Of a stretch of DNA of 64,000 nt, positions 39,953 to 49,968 are shown piece after piece. Source of the stretch: Yersinia hibernica (lineage in GTDB: Bacteria > Pseudomonadota > Gammaproteobacteria > Enterobacterales > Enterobacteriaceae); NCBI RefSeq assembly GCF_004124235.1, contig NZ_CP032487.1, positions 3,224,001 through 3,288,000 on the forward strand, written 5' to 3'. Both the position numbers and the translations under genes were made by a program. Position 1 is the stretch's first letter, and every line of letters begins with the position of its first letter. The notes under the pieces were generated by a model. That model was given only the letters and a program-made list of their open reading frames with translations, was not told where the DNA came from and searched no databases.

Positions 39953-41614
39953 TCAGGTTGCCGTATTGCGGGCCTGAAGAGATTTGGCCACATTAACCAA
40001 TAATTCAGGGGCATCCATTGGTGGCAAAACTACCTCGATAAATGCCAACTGTTGGCAATGGCCGATTTCTATCAATACCTGTTGCAGCTCATCTACCTGC
40101 GTAACACGACGTGTAAAGGTTTGTTTACCCAAAGCCAATGCCTGGGGTAGGTGCGTCCAATCCCACTGAGCAATATCGTTATAGTGCTGATGTGGCCCAT
40201 GAATAGCCCGCTCCACCGTATATCCTTGGTTATTAAGCAGAAAAATAATAGGGGCTAATCCGTCACGCAACATTGACCCCAACTCTTGGATAGTCAATTG
40301 CGCTGCGCCGTCACCGATAAGCAAGATCACTCGGCGCTGAGGTTGTCCTACCTTCGCGCCATAAGCCGCCGGTAAACTAAACCCAATTGATCCCCATAAT
40401 GATTGCGAAATAAATGTGCATCCGGTGGGTAAATGCAAACTTGCAGCGCCAAAACATGAAGTCCCCTGATCGGTAATCACAATATCGCCGGGCAGGAAAA
40501 ACGGCTGGATATGATGCCAAAATGCTTGTTGGCTAAGCAAGTGATGTTGCGCAACCTGCTGTATCGGATGAGGATTAACTGGCTGCTGCCATTCATTTTG
40601 TAAAGTCTTACATAACTGATGTAATGCCGCCACCGCCACGGTCATCGGGATTTGGTTGAAAACTTTGCGCCCGATACGCACCTGCTCCGGCTGAACATCA
40701 ATACAATTATCTTGATTAATATGCTGGCTAAATCCGCTAGTAATGGTATCGACAAACCACACCCCGACCATCACTAAAACATCAGCACCTTCAATATATT
40801 CTTTGACTTTGCTATCACTGGCCGCACCGGCATAGGTCCCAAGAAACAGCGGGTGAGATTCATCCAACAGCCCTTTACCCATCAGCAAGGTTGAATGTGG
40901 CAGATTCACGTCTGTCAGCCAATTATTCAGCGACTGTCGGGCACCAAATCGGTCGGCCAAGAAATCGGCTAATAGCGCCACGCGGCGTGCTGACTGCAAT
41001 TTTTCACGGGCGGCATCAATAAATGCCTGCAAAGAGGATGGGGATAAAATAGGTTGAGAAAGCGCCAAAGCGCCCAAGTGCATGGTCACATCGGCCTGTG
41101 CAACATTGCTGGGAAGTTGGAGATAAACCGGGCGTCGCTGGGATAATGCAGCCACTAACACGCGGTCGATTTCTGCCACAGCATTTTCAGCCGTCAAACT
41201 GGTTTGTGCGCAGCTAATCTCTTTCGCCATATGAGCAAAATGGCCAAAATCGCCGTCACCTAATGAGTGGTGGAGCAACAGACCAGCCTGTTGTGAAGGT
41301 AAGGCCGGGGTACCGACAATATGAATGACTGGAAGATATTCAGCATAACTGCCAGCAATACCATTGATAGCACTTAACTCCCCGACCCCCACTGTGGTAA
41401 GCAATGCAGCCGCAGGCATGACTCGGGCATAACCATCCGCAGCATAGGCGGCATTAAGCTCATTAGCACATCCCATCCATTGGATAATCGGGTGGCTAAT
41501 AACATGGTCTAGAAAGTGAAGATTAAAATCACCAGGAACACCAAAGAGATGCCGGATACCCACTTGTGCCAGTCGATCCAGTAAATAGTCTGCGACCTTA
41601 TAGTGACTCACCAT
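39953..41614 (-). CDS. ipdC: Indolepyruvate/phenylpyruvate-type decarboxylase (ThDP)
   Basis: 553 residues from ATG 41614, with AAGGTGG seven bases upstream; a GTG two codons earlier is also possible. ThDP enzyme: VGIRHLFGVPGDFNLHFLDH and the catalytic Glu in CANELNAAYAADGYAR at the N-terminus; LGDGDFGHF with the HH pair LLLHHSLGDGD; cofactor motif GDGAAQLTIQELGSML...NNQGYTVE. Closest by memory to IpdC of Enterobacter, which makes indole-3-acetaldehyde from indolepyruvate; pyruvate or phenylpyruvate as substrate cannot be excluded. Monocistronic. Confidence 0.82.
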   Translation of the reverse strand: MVSHYKVADYLLDRLAQVGIRHLFGVPGDFNLHFLDHVISHPIIQWMGCANELNAAYAADGYARVMPAAALLTTVGVGELSAINGIAGSYAEYLPVIHIVGTPALPSQQAGLLLHHSLGDGDFGHFAHMAKEISCAQTSLTAENAVAEIDRVLVAALSQRRPVYLQLPSNVAQADVTMHLGALALSQPILSPSSLQAFIDAAREKLQSARRVALLADFLADRFGARQSLNNWLTDVNLPHSTLLMGKGLLDESHPLFLGTYAGAASDSKVKEYIEGADVLVMVGVWFVDTITSGFSQHINQDNCIDVQPEQVRIGRKVFNQIPMTVAVAALHQLCKTLQNEWQQPVNPHPIQQVAQHHLLSQQAFWHHIQPFFLPGDIVITDQGTSCFGAASLHLPTGCTFISQSLWGSIGFSLPAAYGAKVGQPQRRVILLIGDGAAQLTIQELGSMLRDGLAPIIFLLNNQGYTVERAIHGPHQHYNDIAQWDWTHLPQALALGKQTFTRRVTQVDELQQVLIEIGHCQQLAFIEVVLPPMDAPELLVNVAKSLQARNTAT

Positions 41615-41834
41615 GACCACACCACCTTAATGATTATTATTGTCAAACAAGTATTATGCAAAACATAAATAAATCTAATGTTTTATAATTATTAATTAGC
41701 TTGCGTGGTGTAACTATTTTCTGACATCTCATTTCCGTTAATACTGGATATAAGCTCTGTGATCGCGCTAGCTTATGCCATCAGTGGAAACGTATACATT
41801 AAAGTGCGGTTTACTTTTATTAATAAGGAGCATC

Positions 41835-42824
41835 ATGGTCTATCAGGCAGCGTCCTCCCGCTATCAGGAGATGGAATATCACCGTTGTGGCCGTAGCGGA
41901 TTAATGCTGCCGGCCATTTCTCTTGGTCTGTGGCACAATTTTGGCGATAACACACTATATGAAAATAGCCGTAATTTGATTCATCGCGCTTTTGACCATG
42001 GTATTACCCATTTTGATTTAGCCAATAACTACGGCCCACCGCCCGGTTCAGCCGAGCTGAACTTCGGCCGGATCCTGCATCAAGATCTGCGCCCTTATCG
42101 TGACGAACTGATTATTTCATCCAAAGCGGGTTACACCATGTGGCCCGGCCCTTATGGTGATTGGGGTTCAAAGAAGTATCTGATTGCCAGTATCAATCAA
42201 AGCCTACAACGTATGGGTTTGGATTATGTTGATATCTTTTACCACCATCGCCCTGACCCTAATACCCCGTTGACAGAAACCATGGCGGCACTGGATTTGC
42301 TGGTGCGTCAGGGCAAAGCGCTGTATATCGGCCTGTCTAACTACCCCGCAGCACAAATGCGCCAAGCCTGTGACATTCTCGCGCAACTCGGCACCCCTTG
42401 CCTCATTCATCAACCCAAATACTCCATGTTTGAGCGCGGGATTGAAGCCGATTTGCAGGATACATTGGATGAATATGGCGTCGGGTCTATTGCTTTCTCG
42501 CCCTTGGCTGGCGGTTTATTAACTGACCGCTATTTAGCCGGTATCCCATTGGACTCACGGGCAGCCAGCGACAGTAAGTTCCTTAATCCTGAGCAACTTT
42601 CAGTAGAAAAGTTGGCTAAAGTTCGCCAATTGAATGAACTGGCACTGGATCGTGGGCAGAAATTGTCACAGATGTCTTTAGCTTGGGTGTTACGCGGGGG
42701 CCGGGTAACGTCAGCACTGATTGGTGCCAGTAAAACCAGTCAAATTGATGATGCCGTCGGCATGTTGGCCAATAGCGAATTCAGTGATACAGAAATAAAA
42801 ACCATTGAAGACATATTAGTGTAA
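41835..42824 (+). CDS. yghZ: Aldo-keto reductase YghZ (L-glyceraldehyde 3-phosphate reductase type)
   Basis: 329 residues from ATG 41835, with AAGGAG four bases upstream; an open extension to 41775 has no family match. Catalytic tetrad positions: Asp and Tyr in FDLANNYGPPPGS, Lys in IISSKAGYTMWPGPYG, His in IFYHHRPDPNTPL. NADPH motif near the C-terminus: IGASKTSQIDD. The stretches match E. coli YghZ (Gpr), which detoxifies aldehydes such as methylglyoxal. Divergent from ipdC with 220 bases between. Confidence 0.9.
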   Translation: MVYQAASSRYQEMEYHRCGRSGLMLPAISLGLWHNFGDNTLYENSRNLIHRAFDHGITHFDLANNYGPPPGSAELNFGRILHQDLRPYRDELIISSKAGYTMWPGPYGDWGSKKYLIASINQSLQRMGLDYVDIFYHHRPDPNTPLTETMAALDLLVRQGKALYIGLSNYPAAQMRQACDILAQLGTPCLIHQPKYSMFERGIEADLQDTLDEYGVGSIAFSPLAGGLLTDRYLAGIPLDSRAASDSKFLNPEQLSVEKLAKVRQLNELALDRGQKLSQMSLAWVLRGGRVTSALIGASKTSQIDDAVGMLANSEFSDTEIKTIEDILV

Positions 42825-42843
42825 ACGTTCTCTTTTCGTCCTC

Positions 42844-42866
42844 AACAGGGGTGCCAGGCCCCTGTT
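42844..42866 (+). terminator. Hairpin after yghZ
   Basis: AACAGGGG, TGCCAGG, CCCCTGTT: 8-bp GC-rich stem 20 bases after the stop, followed by ACCGCCTTTC rather than a clean T run. Confidence 0.55.
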
Positions 42867-42994
42867 ACCGCCTTTCATTCACTCAGCCCACAGATAAATC
42901 CTAAATAGATATTTTACAGTTTTATCCGAATCTCAGCGGGCGGCTTACTATTTAAGATAACGCCATAGCCCATAAGGTCAGGCAAGGATAAATA

Positions 42995-43402
42995 ATGTTT
43001 ACAATGCTAAAGCTAAGTGTCGTGAGGCCGAGAAGAATAAGGCCGCTGCTGCTCATAACCCTATTAGCTTGGTTCCCGCTGATTCCGATGGCCAATGCCG
43101 AGAGTATTGAGTTGCTACCCAGTATTTCTTTACACATTGGCGAGCAAGATAACAGCGGTAATTATTGGGATGGTTATGACTGGCGTGACCGCCAATGGTG
43201 GCATGACCATCAAGGGCGAGATTTAGGCGAGCGTAATCGTCATGGTCATTATTGGGATGGATACCGTTGGCAAGATAGAGATTGGTGGAAAAAAAACTAT
43301 TACTATCGCGAAGGGCGCTATTGGAAATATGACAAGCATTATGATAAGCATGGTAAAAAACACCATCGCGGCAAAGGCCACGGTCATCATCATGACAACT
43401 AA
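42995..43402 (+). CDS. ypeC: YpeC-like secreted protein, DUF2502
   Basis: 135 residues. Signal peptide ends at about PMANA-ES; the mature start [14 protein letters not shown] matches YpeC. Two tandem copies of a W/Y/D-rich motif, [15 protein letters not shown] (55-69) and [15 protein letters not shown] (84-98), are followed by a tail with many His and Lys ([18 protein letters not shown]), a possible metal-binding end. AAGGA precedes the ATG. In E. coli ypeC is also next to mntH. Function unknown; periplasmic. Confidence 0.88.
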   Translation: MFTMLKLSVVRPRRIRPLLLITLLAWFPLIPMANAESIELLPSISLHIGEQDNSGNYWDGYDWRDRQWWHDHQGRDLGERNRHGHYWDGYRWQDRDWWKKNYYYREGRYWKYDKHYDKHGKKHHRGKGHGHHHDN

Positions 43403-43410
43403 ATGAAATA

Positions 43411-43443
43411 CTCCGGTGGGTTTGTATCCACAACCCGCCCGAG
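43411..43443. terminator. Hairpin between ypeC and mntH
   Basis: CTCCGGTGGGTT, TGTATCCAC, AACCCGCCCGAG: stem of about 11 pairs with one C-C mismatch and a G-T pair, between convergent genes; no long T tract. Confidence 0.5.
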
Positions 43444-43450
43444 TGATAAA

Positions 43451-44680
43451 TTAAAGCAGACTGATGAGCAGATAAGCATTTAATCCAATCACCACCAGTA
43501 CAATCAGCTGCCCCAAAACCTGAATCAGTTTTGAGTTAGTCATATCGCCCATTAATTCTTTATTGCCAGTAAAGGCCAGCAATGGCACCAGCGCCAAAGC
43601 AATACCAAAACTCAGCAAGACTTGGCTCATGACCAATATCCGCGTCGCATCCATTCCCATCAAAATTACAATAAATGAGGGCAACATGGTGACGGAACGC
43701 CGCAGCCAAATAGGGATGTAAAACCGGACAAAACCCTGCATAACCACTTGACCGGCTAAGGTGCCGACCACCGTGGATGACAACCCGGCGGCCACTAAGC
43801 TCAGGCCAAAAATGGTCGCCGCGGCATTACCCAACAGTGGCTGTAAGGTTAAATAAGCTTGCTCAATCTCAGCAATACTGCCGTAGCCGTTGAAATGGAA
43901 TGCTGCCGCAGCAGTCGCCATCATCGCCAGATTGACGAAACCTGCAATCGTCATGGCAATGGCGACATCCAATTTGGTCGAGGCATAACGATCCGCTTTA
44001 GAATTTTCCCCGGCAGTTTGTGTCAATGATGAATGCAAATATATGACGTGCGGCATAATAGTGGCACCCAATACCCCGGCGGCCAAAAATACCGCATCCC
44101 GATTAGGTAAGTCGGGGATAAGCATCCCTCTGCCTAATGCCGCTATTTCAGGGCGCGAGAAAACCAGCTCCACAATATAAGCGGCGGCAACAAACAGCAG
44201 CAAGCCACCGATAACCAACTCAAGGGGTTTTTGCCCGCGCTTTTGCAACATGAGAATAAGGAAAGTCGCGATACCGGTTAGCACCGCCCCCTCGAGTAGC
44301 GTCACTCCCAATAGCAATTTGAACCCAATGGCGGCCCCAATAAACTCGGCCAAGTCAGTTGCCATTGCAATTATTTCGGCTTGCACCCAATAAGCCCATA
44401 CCGCAGGGCGCGGAAAGCGGTCACGGATATGTTCAGCCAGGTTTTTACCGGTAGCAATACCGAGCTTGGCGGAAAGAAGTTGGATAAGCATGGCCATGAT
44501 ATTGGCCCAAACCACCACCCACAATAGGGTGTAACCGAATGAAGCACCGGCCTGAATATTGGTGGCAAAGTTGCCGGGATCAATGTAGCCAATAGCGGCG
44601 ATAAAAGCCGGCCCCATCAGGGAGAGTTTAATCCTCCTTGATGTACGGCGGGGCGTATCGACAGCACGACTATCCAACAT
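43451..44680 (-). CDS. mntH: Manganese/divalent metal:proton symporter MntH
   Basis: 409 residues, Nramp family, 11 membrane helices. The metal-binding DPGNFATN of helix 1 and [10 protein letters not shown] of helix 6 are intact, as is the [17 protein letters not shown] loop. AAGGG precedes the ATG at 44680. A Fur-box-like palindrome lies 54-72 bases upstream, fitting iron control as in E. coli; no clear MntR palindrome was found. Divergent from nupC as in E. coli. Confidence 0.95.
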   Translation of the reverse strand: MLDSRAVDTPRRTSRRIKLSLMGPAFIAAIGYIDPGNFATNIQAGASFGYTLLWVVVWANIMAMLIQLLSAKLGIATGKNLAEHIRDRFPRPAVWAYWVQAEIIAMATDLAEFIGAAIGFKLLLGVTLLEGAVLTGIATFLILMLQKRGQKPLELVIGGLLLFVAAAYIVELVFSRPEIAALGRGMLIPDLPNRDAVFLAAGVLGATIMPHVIYLHSSLTQTAGENSKADRYASTKLDVAIAMTIAGFVNLAMMATAAAAFHFNGYGSIAEIEQAYLTLQPLLGNAAATIFGLSLVAAGLSSTVVGTLAGQVVMQGFVRFYIPIWLRRSVTMLPSFIVILMGMDATRILVMSQVLLSFGIALALVPLLAFTGNKELMGDMTNSKLIQVLGQLIVLVVIGLNAYLLISLL

Positions 44681-44733
44681 TCAATATTACCCTTGGAGAA
44701 TTTACGGCTACTTATTATCATCAATAATATATA

Positions 44734-44752
44734 AATGATAATAATTATCAAG
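44734..44752. promoter_or_regulatory. Fur-box-like site upstream of mntH
   Basis: AATGATAATAATTATCAAG contains the perfect 6-1-6 palindrome GATAATAATTATC at 44737-44749. It is in the 398-base mntH-nupC gap, where I see no gene. Confidence 0.7.
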
Positions 44753-44943
44753 CGCATTTAGAAAAGCGAAATTTATCACTCTGATAGCTAATACCGCATA
44801 ATCTGCCAAGGCGTCACCGTCAGTTGCCAGTTTTCGCAAAATTGGATGAAAACTGCATCGCAATTTCCGAGACCGAACACTACAATTATTCAAACTAGCA
44901 TATTTACACTATCGCTGTAGCATATTATTAACATGCTATTTTT

Positions 44944-44959
44944 TGTGATCAACCCCACT
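44944..44959 (+). promoter_or_regulatory. Possible CRP site upstream of nupC
   Basis: TGTGATCAACCCCACT: the left half matches TGTGA exactly, the right half only CAC of TCACA. nupC is CRP/CytR controlled in E. coli; this is a tentative candidate. Confidence 0.35.
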
Positions 44960-45078
44960 AATTTGTTTGCATTTATGAAAGTGAATTTCTATATTTGCAA
45001 CATACATCTCGTTTTTAATGTAGCCGTTACATAAAATGACCACCGAAATCTAGACTGCCTCTAATTTGGAGCACATAC

Positions 45079-46263
45079 ATGTCCCATATTTTACAGTTTG
45101 CGTTGGCCTTAGTTGTGGTGGCCATATTAGCATTAGCGATCTGTAAGGATCGTAAAAGCATCCGCATTCGGTTTGTTATTCAATTGTTAGTTATTGAGGT
45201 GCTGTTAGCGTACTTCTTCCTTCATTCGGAAGTTGGATTAGGTTTTGTGAAAGGATTCGCCGGCTTATTCGACAAATTATTGGGATTCGCCGCTACCGGC
45301 ACCGATTTTGTCTTCGGCAATATGGGGGATAAAGGTCTCGCGTTCTTCTTCTTAAGAGTGCTGTGCCCTATCGTCTTTATTTCTGCGCTGATTGGTATTC
45401 TGCAATACATTAAAGTGCTGCCCGTCGTTATTCGCATCATTGGTACTTTGTTGTCCAAAATCAATGGCATGGGTAAGTTAGAATCATTCAACGCAGTCAG
45501 TTCACTGATTCTGGGCCAGTCTGAAAACTTTATCGCCTATAAAGATATTCTGGGCAGAATGTCTGAAAAACGCATGTACACCATGGCGGCAACAGCAATG
45601 TCGACAGTCTCCATGTCGATTGTGGGTGCTTACATGTCAATGCTGGACGCAAAATTTGTGGTCGCAGCACTGGTGCTTAACATGTTCAGTACCTTTATCG
45701 TGTTGTCGTTAATCAACCCGTATAAAGCAGAAGATGAAGAAGAGTTGCAACTAAGCAATCTGCATGAAGGCCAAAGCTTCTTTGAAATGCTGGGTGAATA
45801 CATCCTAGCTGGTTTCAAAGTCGCCATTATCGTTGCGGCCATGTTGATTGGTTTCATTGCATTGATTGCAGCAATGAATGCACTGTTCAGCCTGCTGTTC
45901 GGCATCAGCTTCCAGGGTATTTTGGGTTATGTCTTCTTCCCATTTGCCTGGGTGATGGGTATTCCTGCTCACGAAGCCTTGCAAGTGGGCGGCATTATGG
46001 CAACCAAACTGGTTTCTAACGAATTTGTGGCAATGATGGACTTGCAGAAAGTGGCATCTGAATTGTCACCACGCAGTGTGGGGATTCTGTCTGTATTCCT
46101 GGTTTCATTCGCTAACTTCTCTTCTATCGGTATCGTAGCCGGTGCGATTAAAGGCCTGAATGAACACCAAGGTAATGTGGTTTCTCGTTTTGGTCTGAAA
46201 CTGCTGTACGGCTCTACACTGGTCAGTGTGCTGTCCGCCTCTATTGCGGGCCTGGTACTCTAA
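45079..46263 (+). CDS. nupC: Nucleoside:proton symporter NupC
   Basis: 394 residues, concentrative nucleoside transporter family. N-terminal helices, [45 protein letters not shown] (QSE motif for nucleoside binding) and [14 protein letters not shown] with [13 protein letters not shown] are all family signatures. TTGGAG precedes the ATG. It imports pyrimidine and adenosine nucleosides by proton symport. Followed by a terminator. Confidence 0.95.
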   Translation: MSHILQFALALVVVAILALAICKDRKSIRIRFVIQLLVIEVLLAYFFLHSEVGLGFVKGFAGLFDKLLGFAATGTDFVFGNMGDKGLAFFFLRVLCPIVFISALIGILQYIKVLPVVIRIIGTLLSKINGMGKLESFNAVSSLILGQSENFIAYKDILGRMSEKRMYTMAATAMSTVSMSIVGAYMSMLDAKFVVAALVLNMFSTFIVLSLINPYKAEDEEELQLSNLHEGQSFFEMLGEYILAGFKVAIIVAAMLIGFIALIAAMNALFSLLFGISFQGILGYVFFPFAWVMGIPAHEALQVGGIMATKLVSNEFVAMMDLQKVASELSPRSVGILSVFLVSFANFSSIGIVAGAIKGLNEHQGNVVSRFGLKLLYGSTLVSVLSASIAGLVL

Positions 46264-46287
46264 GTATCAGAAAAAAAATCCCTAAAG

Positions 46288-46309
46288 AGGCGCTACGGCG
46301 CCTTTTTTT
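46288..46309 (+). terminator. Terminator after nupC
   Basis: AGGCGC, loop, GCGCCT followed by TTTTTT. From here to the tRNA-Lys gene at 46584 I see no gene; a small CTGTGATTCACAG palindrome sits at 46314-46326. Confidence 0.85.
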
Positions 46310-46583
46310 ATGCCTGTGATTCACAGTCAAACCATTCACTCCAATGATACCTTATGGGGAGCTAGCAGGCCGGGAGTATAAGTAAGTCAGATTGTGCGCC
46401 ATGCACACTTTTATCGCGTTGATTTGTATTGGATATTGCTATTTAGATTAATGCTGATGCGTTTCACTCGAACCTGAGCGCAAGCATTGCTCAAAATTGA
46501 CATGCAACTTTGTCTTGTCCACGAGATATTGGCTCGTATGAACTTCTGAGTTTAGGGGGGAATGGTTAAGATACTTGCTATAA

Positions 46584-46659
46584 TGGTGGGTCGTGCGGGA
46601 TTCGAACCTGCGACCAATTGATTAAAAGTCAACTGCTCTACCAACTGAGCTAACGACCC
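46584..46659 (-). tRNA. tRNA-Lys (anticodon TTT)
   Basis: 76 bases including an encoded CCA. Acceptor GGGTCGT/ACGACCC, D-arm GCTC-AGTTGGTA-GAGC, anticodon loop CTTTTAA, T-arm GCAGG-TTCGAAT-CCTGC. Last gene of a four-tRNA minus-strand operon, equivalent to E. coli lysV. Confidence 0.96.
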
Positions 46660-46685
46660 ATTATATATAACTGAAAGTACAGAAG

Positions 46686-46761
46686 TGGTGGGCGATACCA
46701 GATTCGAACTGATGACCCCCTCCGTGTAAAGGAGATGCTCTACCAACTGAGCTAATCGCCC
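46686..46761 (-). tRNA. tRNA-Val (anticodon TAC), copy 3 in transcription order
   Basis: 76 bases with CCA; acceptor GGGCGAT/ATCGCCC, anticodon loop TTTACAC, T-arm with GTTCGAAT. Identical to the other two copies; equivalent to E. coli valY. Confidence 0.96.
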
Positions 46762-46801
46762 ACTTCTATGACTGTAATGCTGTAAAACAATGAGCGATGA
46801 G

Positions 46802-46877
46802 TGGTGGGCGATACCAGATTCGAACTGATGACCCCCTCCGTGTAAAGGAGATGCTCTACCAACTGAGCTAATCGCCC
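46802..46877 (-). tRNA. tRNA-Val (anticodon TAC), copy 2
   Basis: Identical 76-base sequence; 40 bases separate it from the next copy. Equivalent to E. coli valX. Confidence 0.96.
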
Positions 46878-46930
46878 TCATCTATCTCACTTAATGCTTG
46901 TATTTCATTGACTTCACAACGCGTCGAGTT

Positions 46931-47006
46931 TGGTGGGCGATACCAGATTCGAACTGATGACCCCCTCCGTGTAAAGGAGATGCTCTACCAACTGAGCTAA
47001 TCGCCC
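46931..47006 (-). tRNA. tRNA-Val (anticodon TAC), copy 1
   Basis: First tRNA of the operon; identical to the other two. Its promoter is at 47027-47054. Equivalent to E. coli valU. Confidence 0.96.
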
Positions 47007-47026
47007 CGCCGTGTTGTTGGAGTCGC

Positions 47027-47054
47027 ATTATAGGGATAGTTCGAAGTGAGTCAA
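47027..47054 (-). promoter_or_regulatory. Sigma-70 promoter of the Val/Lys tRNA operon
   Basis: Minus strand TTGACT, 16 bases, TATAAT, then GCGACTCC, a GC-rich discriminator typical of stringently controlled stable-RNA promoters. 20 bases from the first tRNA. Confidence 0.82.
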
Positions 47055-47177
47055 CGGTTTTTAAAACGAAAACAATCGTTCGCCGCAAATTTAAACAGGA
47101 TGCGATATTTATCGCCGCTGTAGGCACTTCTTTAGCCGGATCTATCAGTAATCATCAATTGCATGCCGGTAACATCG

Positions 47178-47205
47178 TTGAGGAATTACCTCATGGTGGT
47201 AGAAT
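47178..47205 (+). promoter_or_regulatory. Candidate gltX promoter
   Basis: TTGAGG, 16 bases, TAGAAT, 75 bases ahead of the gltX ATG; divergent from the tRNA promoter. Confidence 0.5.
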
Positions 47206-47280
47206 GTCGCCTACTTTTTCGAATTTACAGCAACAGCCAGCGTTTGTTAGCTGGCGCAGCGTAATAAGGCATCGCACCCA

Positions 47281-48696
47281 ATGAAAATTAAAACCCGTTT
47301 TGCCCCCAGCCCTACTGGCTATCTGCACGTAGGTGGCGCACGTACTGCGCTCTATTCCTGGTTATTCACCCGCCATTTAGGTGGTGAATTTGTTCTGCGC
47401 ATTGAAGACACTGACCTTGAGCGCTCAACTCAGGAAGCCATCGACGCCATTATGGATGGGATGAACTGGCTAAATCTGGATTGGGACGAAGGCCCGTATT
47501 TCCAAACCAAACGATTCGACCGCTACAATGCGGTGATTGACCAAATGCTAGAGAATGGCACGGCATATAAATGTTATTGCTCTAAAGAACGTTTGGATGA
47601 ATTGCGTGAAACCCAGATGGCGAATGGCGAAAAACCGCGCTACGACGGCCGCTGCCGCGATAGCCAGTGCAGCCATGGTGCTGATGAGCCTTCAGTCGTG
47701 CGTTTTCGTAACCCGCAGGAAGGCTCCGTTATTTTCGACGATAAAATCCGTGGGCCAATTGAATTCAGCAACCAAGAGCTGGACGATTTAATTATCCGCC
47801 GTACCGATGGTTCGCCAACTTATAACTTCTGTGTGGTTGTTGATGATTGGGATATGGAAATCACCCATGTTATCCGTGGTGAAGACCATATCAACAATAC
47901 TCCCCGCCAAATCAATATCCTGAAAGCGCTGGGCGCGCCGGTTCCTGAGTATGCCCACGTCTCAATGATTCTCGGTGATGATGGCAAAAAACTGTCCAAA
48001 CGCCATGGTGCCGTCGGTGTCATGCAATATCGCGATGACGGCTATCTGCCGGAGGCTCTGCTGAACTACTTAGTGCGTTTGGGTTGGTCTCATGGTGATC
48101 AGGAGATTTTCTCTGTCGCCGAAATGACCGAGTTATTCACTCTCGATGCCGTCAGCAAATCAGCCAGTGCTTTCAACACTGAAAAACTACAGTGGCTAAA
48201 TCACCATTATATCAATAGCTTGCCACCAGAGCAGGTTGCAGTGCACCTGTCATGGCAAGTTGAACAACTGGGGATTGATACCCGTAATGGCCCAGAGTTG
48301 GCAGAGATTGTTAAACTGCTCGGCGAGCGCTGTAAGACATTGAAAGAAATGGCCGAATCTTGCCGTTACTTCTATGAAGAGTTTGACGAGTTCGACGCTG
48401 ACGCCGCGAAAAAGCATTTACGCCCTGTGGCGCGCCAACCACTTGAAGCCGTCAGAGCTAAACTGGCCGCTATCACGCAATGGACCACTGAAAACGTCCA
48501 CAACGCCATTCAGGGCACTGCAGATGAGTTAGGTCTCGGGATGGGCAAAGTCGGCATGCCACTGCGTGTTGCGGTCACTGGTGCCGGCCAATCACCGGGG
48601 ATGGATGTCACTGTCCATGCCATCGGTCAGGCACGGTCACTGGCGCGTATTGATAAAGCTTTGGCCTTTATTAGCGAACGCGAAGCGCAGCAATAA
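47281..48696 (+). CDS. gltX: Glutamyl-tRNA synthetase
   Basis: 471 residues, the E. coli length. Class I motifs: HIGH equivalent in [13 protein letters not shown] and KMSKS equivalent in GKKLSKRHG. Cysteines CYCSKERL and CRDSQCSHG form the zinc site of the proteobacterial enzyme. It charges tRNA-Glu with glutamate. It stands between the Val/Lys tRNA operon (divergent) and the two tRNA-Ala genes, the same order as in E. coli. Confidence 0.98.
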   Translation: MKIKTRFAPSPTGYLHVGGARTALYSWLFTRHLGGEFVLRIEDTDLERSTQEAIDAIMDGMNWLNLDWDEGPYFQTKRFDRYNAVIDQMLENGTAYKCYCSKERLDELRETQMANGEKPRYDGRCRDSQCSHGADEPSVVRFRNPQEGSVIFDDKIRGPIEFSNQELDDLIIRRTDGSPTYNFCVVVDDWDMEITHVIRGEDHINNTPRQINILKALGAPVPEYAHVSMILGDDGKKLSKRHGAVGVMQYRDDGYLPEALLNYLVRLGWSHGDQEIFSVAEMTELFTLDAVSKSASAFNTEKLQWLNHHYINSLPPEQVAVHLSWQVEQLGIDTRNGPELAEIVKLLGERCKTLKEMAESCRYFYEEFDEFDADAAKKHLRPVARQPLEAVRAKLAAITQWTTENVHNAIQGTADELGLGMGKVGMPLRVAVTGAGQSPGMDVTVHAIGQARSLARIDKALAFISEREAQQ

Positions 48697-48714
48697 ATCA
48701 GCCAGTTAATGCTT

Positions 48715-48743
48715 AAGGTGGCTCAAGCAAGCCACCTTTTTTT
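48715..48743 (+). terminator. Terminator after gltX
   Basis: AAGGTGGCT, CAAGCA, AGCCACCTTTTTTT: 8- to 9-bp stem and T tract 18 bases after the stop. Confidence 0.88.
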
Positions 48744-48838
48744 ATGCTTGAACAGCCGCAAATAATCTCTTTATTCTGCTGTTTGCTCACTGATTTGGCG
48801 GCTTTTTCAGCGCTTAGCGCGAGAAATTGAATTAGCCG

Positions 48839-48867
48839 TTGACACTTTTTCAGCGGTTTCATATCAT
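48839..48867 (+). promoter_or_regulatory. Promoter of the tRNA-Ala pair
   Basis: TTGACA, 17 bases, TATCAT, followed by GCGCCCC discriminator, 34 bases ahead of the first tRNA-Ala. Confidence 0.8.
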
Positions 48868-48901
48868 GCGCCCCGTTCACACGATTTATTATGTGCGCAT
48901 T

Positions 48902-48977
<76 letters not shown>

Positions 48978-49067
48978 AATTTCTGGTTTGATAAATATTT
49001 AATAAAATTTTCAAACTTGATAAATGGGTGGCATCATAGATAAATCAGTACGAACAACCACATCTGT

Positions 49068-49143
<76 letters not shown>

Positions 49144-49154
49144 CCCTTTAAAAG

Positions 49155-49177
49155 ACCGGCTTATAGCCGGTTTTTTG
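49155..49177 (+). terminator. Terminator of the tRNA-Ala operon
   Basis: ACCGGC, TTATA, GCCGGT and TTTTTTG, 12 bases after the second tRNA. Confidence 0.88.
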
Positions 49178-49264
49178 CTTTTTAGCGCTGGTCATAATGA
49201 CTCTCCGATTTATCCTGCTATCCTGTTGAATCTCCAGACTCATTGATGACCGAGGGAATAGCCC

Positions 49265-49825
49265 ATGCCCCCGCAGCAACAAATTATCCACTGGCTACGT
49301 GCCGACCCTTATCGGATGCATGCATTGTTGCTTGCCCGCGAACTCGGGCTGCATCAATGGTATCTGGCGGCGGGATTTGTCCGCAATTTGGTGTGGGATA
49401 AACTGCATGGCTACTCTTCACCTACCCCACTTAATGATATTGATTTAGTCTATTTTGATGAGGAGGATGCCAGCGAACAGCGCGATTTACAGCTCGAAAA
49501 ACAATTACTTCAGATGCCGCCGTTTCAGGGCATCCCCTTGCCGTGGTCAGTAAAAAATCAAGCCAGAATGCACCTGTACACTGGCCGCTGGCCCTATACC
49601 AGTACCGAAGATGCCATCAGCTATTGGGTTGAAGTTGAGACTGCGATTGGTGCCAAGCTTACAGCAAATGGCGATATTGAGCTGCTTGCCCCCCTCGGTT
49701 TGGAGGCGCTATTTGCCCACACTATCACGCTAAACCCCAAAAACGGTGAAATAGACACCTACAACCAGCGGGTTAAGAGCAAAGGTTGGCAGCGACATTG
49801 GCCGCAATTGCGCTTGGTGGTTTAG
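49265..49825 (+). CDS. Nucleotidyltransferase-like protein (NTP_transf_6/DUF925 family)
   Basis: 186 residues. The pattern WYLAAGFVRNLVWDKLHGY with PLNDIDLVYFD (Gly and the paired acidic residues of a nucleotidyltransferase fold) and KNQARMHLYTGRWPYTSTEDAISYWVE is typical of the family once called DUF925. ATG 49265 follows GAGGGAATA. Such proteins occur in many bacteria, but I know no confirmed reaction. Single gene, downstream of the tRNA-Ala terminator. Confidence 0.82.
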   Translation: MPPQQQIIHWLRADPYRMHALLLARELGLHQWYLAAGFVRNLVWDKLHGYSSPTPLNDIDLVYFDEEDASEQRDLQLEKQLLQMPPFQGIPLPWSVKNQARMHLYTGRWPYTSTEDAISYWVEVETAIGAKLTANGDIELLAPLGLEALFAHTITLNPKNGEIDTYNQRVKSKGWQRHWPQLRLVV

Positions 49826-49968
49826 CCCCGCCAATCCTATTGTGGCACTCAAAGAGCAGGTAAGTGATAAGTTAGTGATAAGATTGTGTAAAACAGCCCT
49901 TAAGAGTTAAAGGTCAATATCTCGGCGTCGATAAGCATTATTCCACCCACGTTCTCTAAGGAATAATA

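Noticed and set aside
44918..44938. TAGCAT-N9-ATGCTA as an MntR site
   Set aside because: Spacing and sequence do not fit the MntR palindrome and it lies over 230 bases from mntH, closer to nupC.
46686..47006. Regularly spaced 76-bp repeats resembling a CRISPR array
   Set aside because: The repeats are complete tRNA-Val genes with cloverleaf arms and encoded CCA; the spacers of about 40-53 bases have no cas genes nearby.
46552..47127. Open frames of 78-109 codons across the Lys/Val tRNA cluster
   Set aside because: They only read through tRNA genes; the repeated SVGRASPLHGGG-type peptides are the usual tRNA translation artefact.
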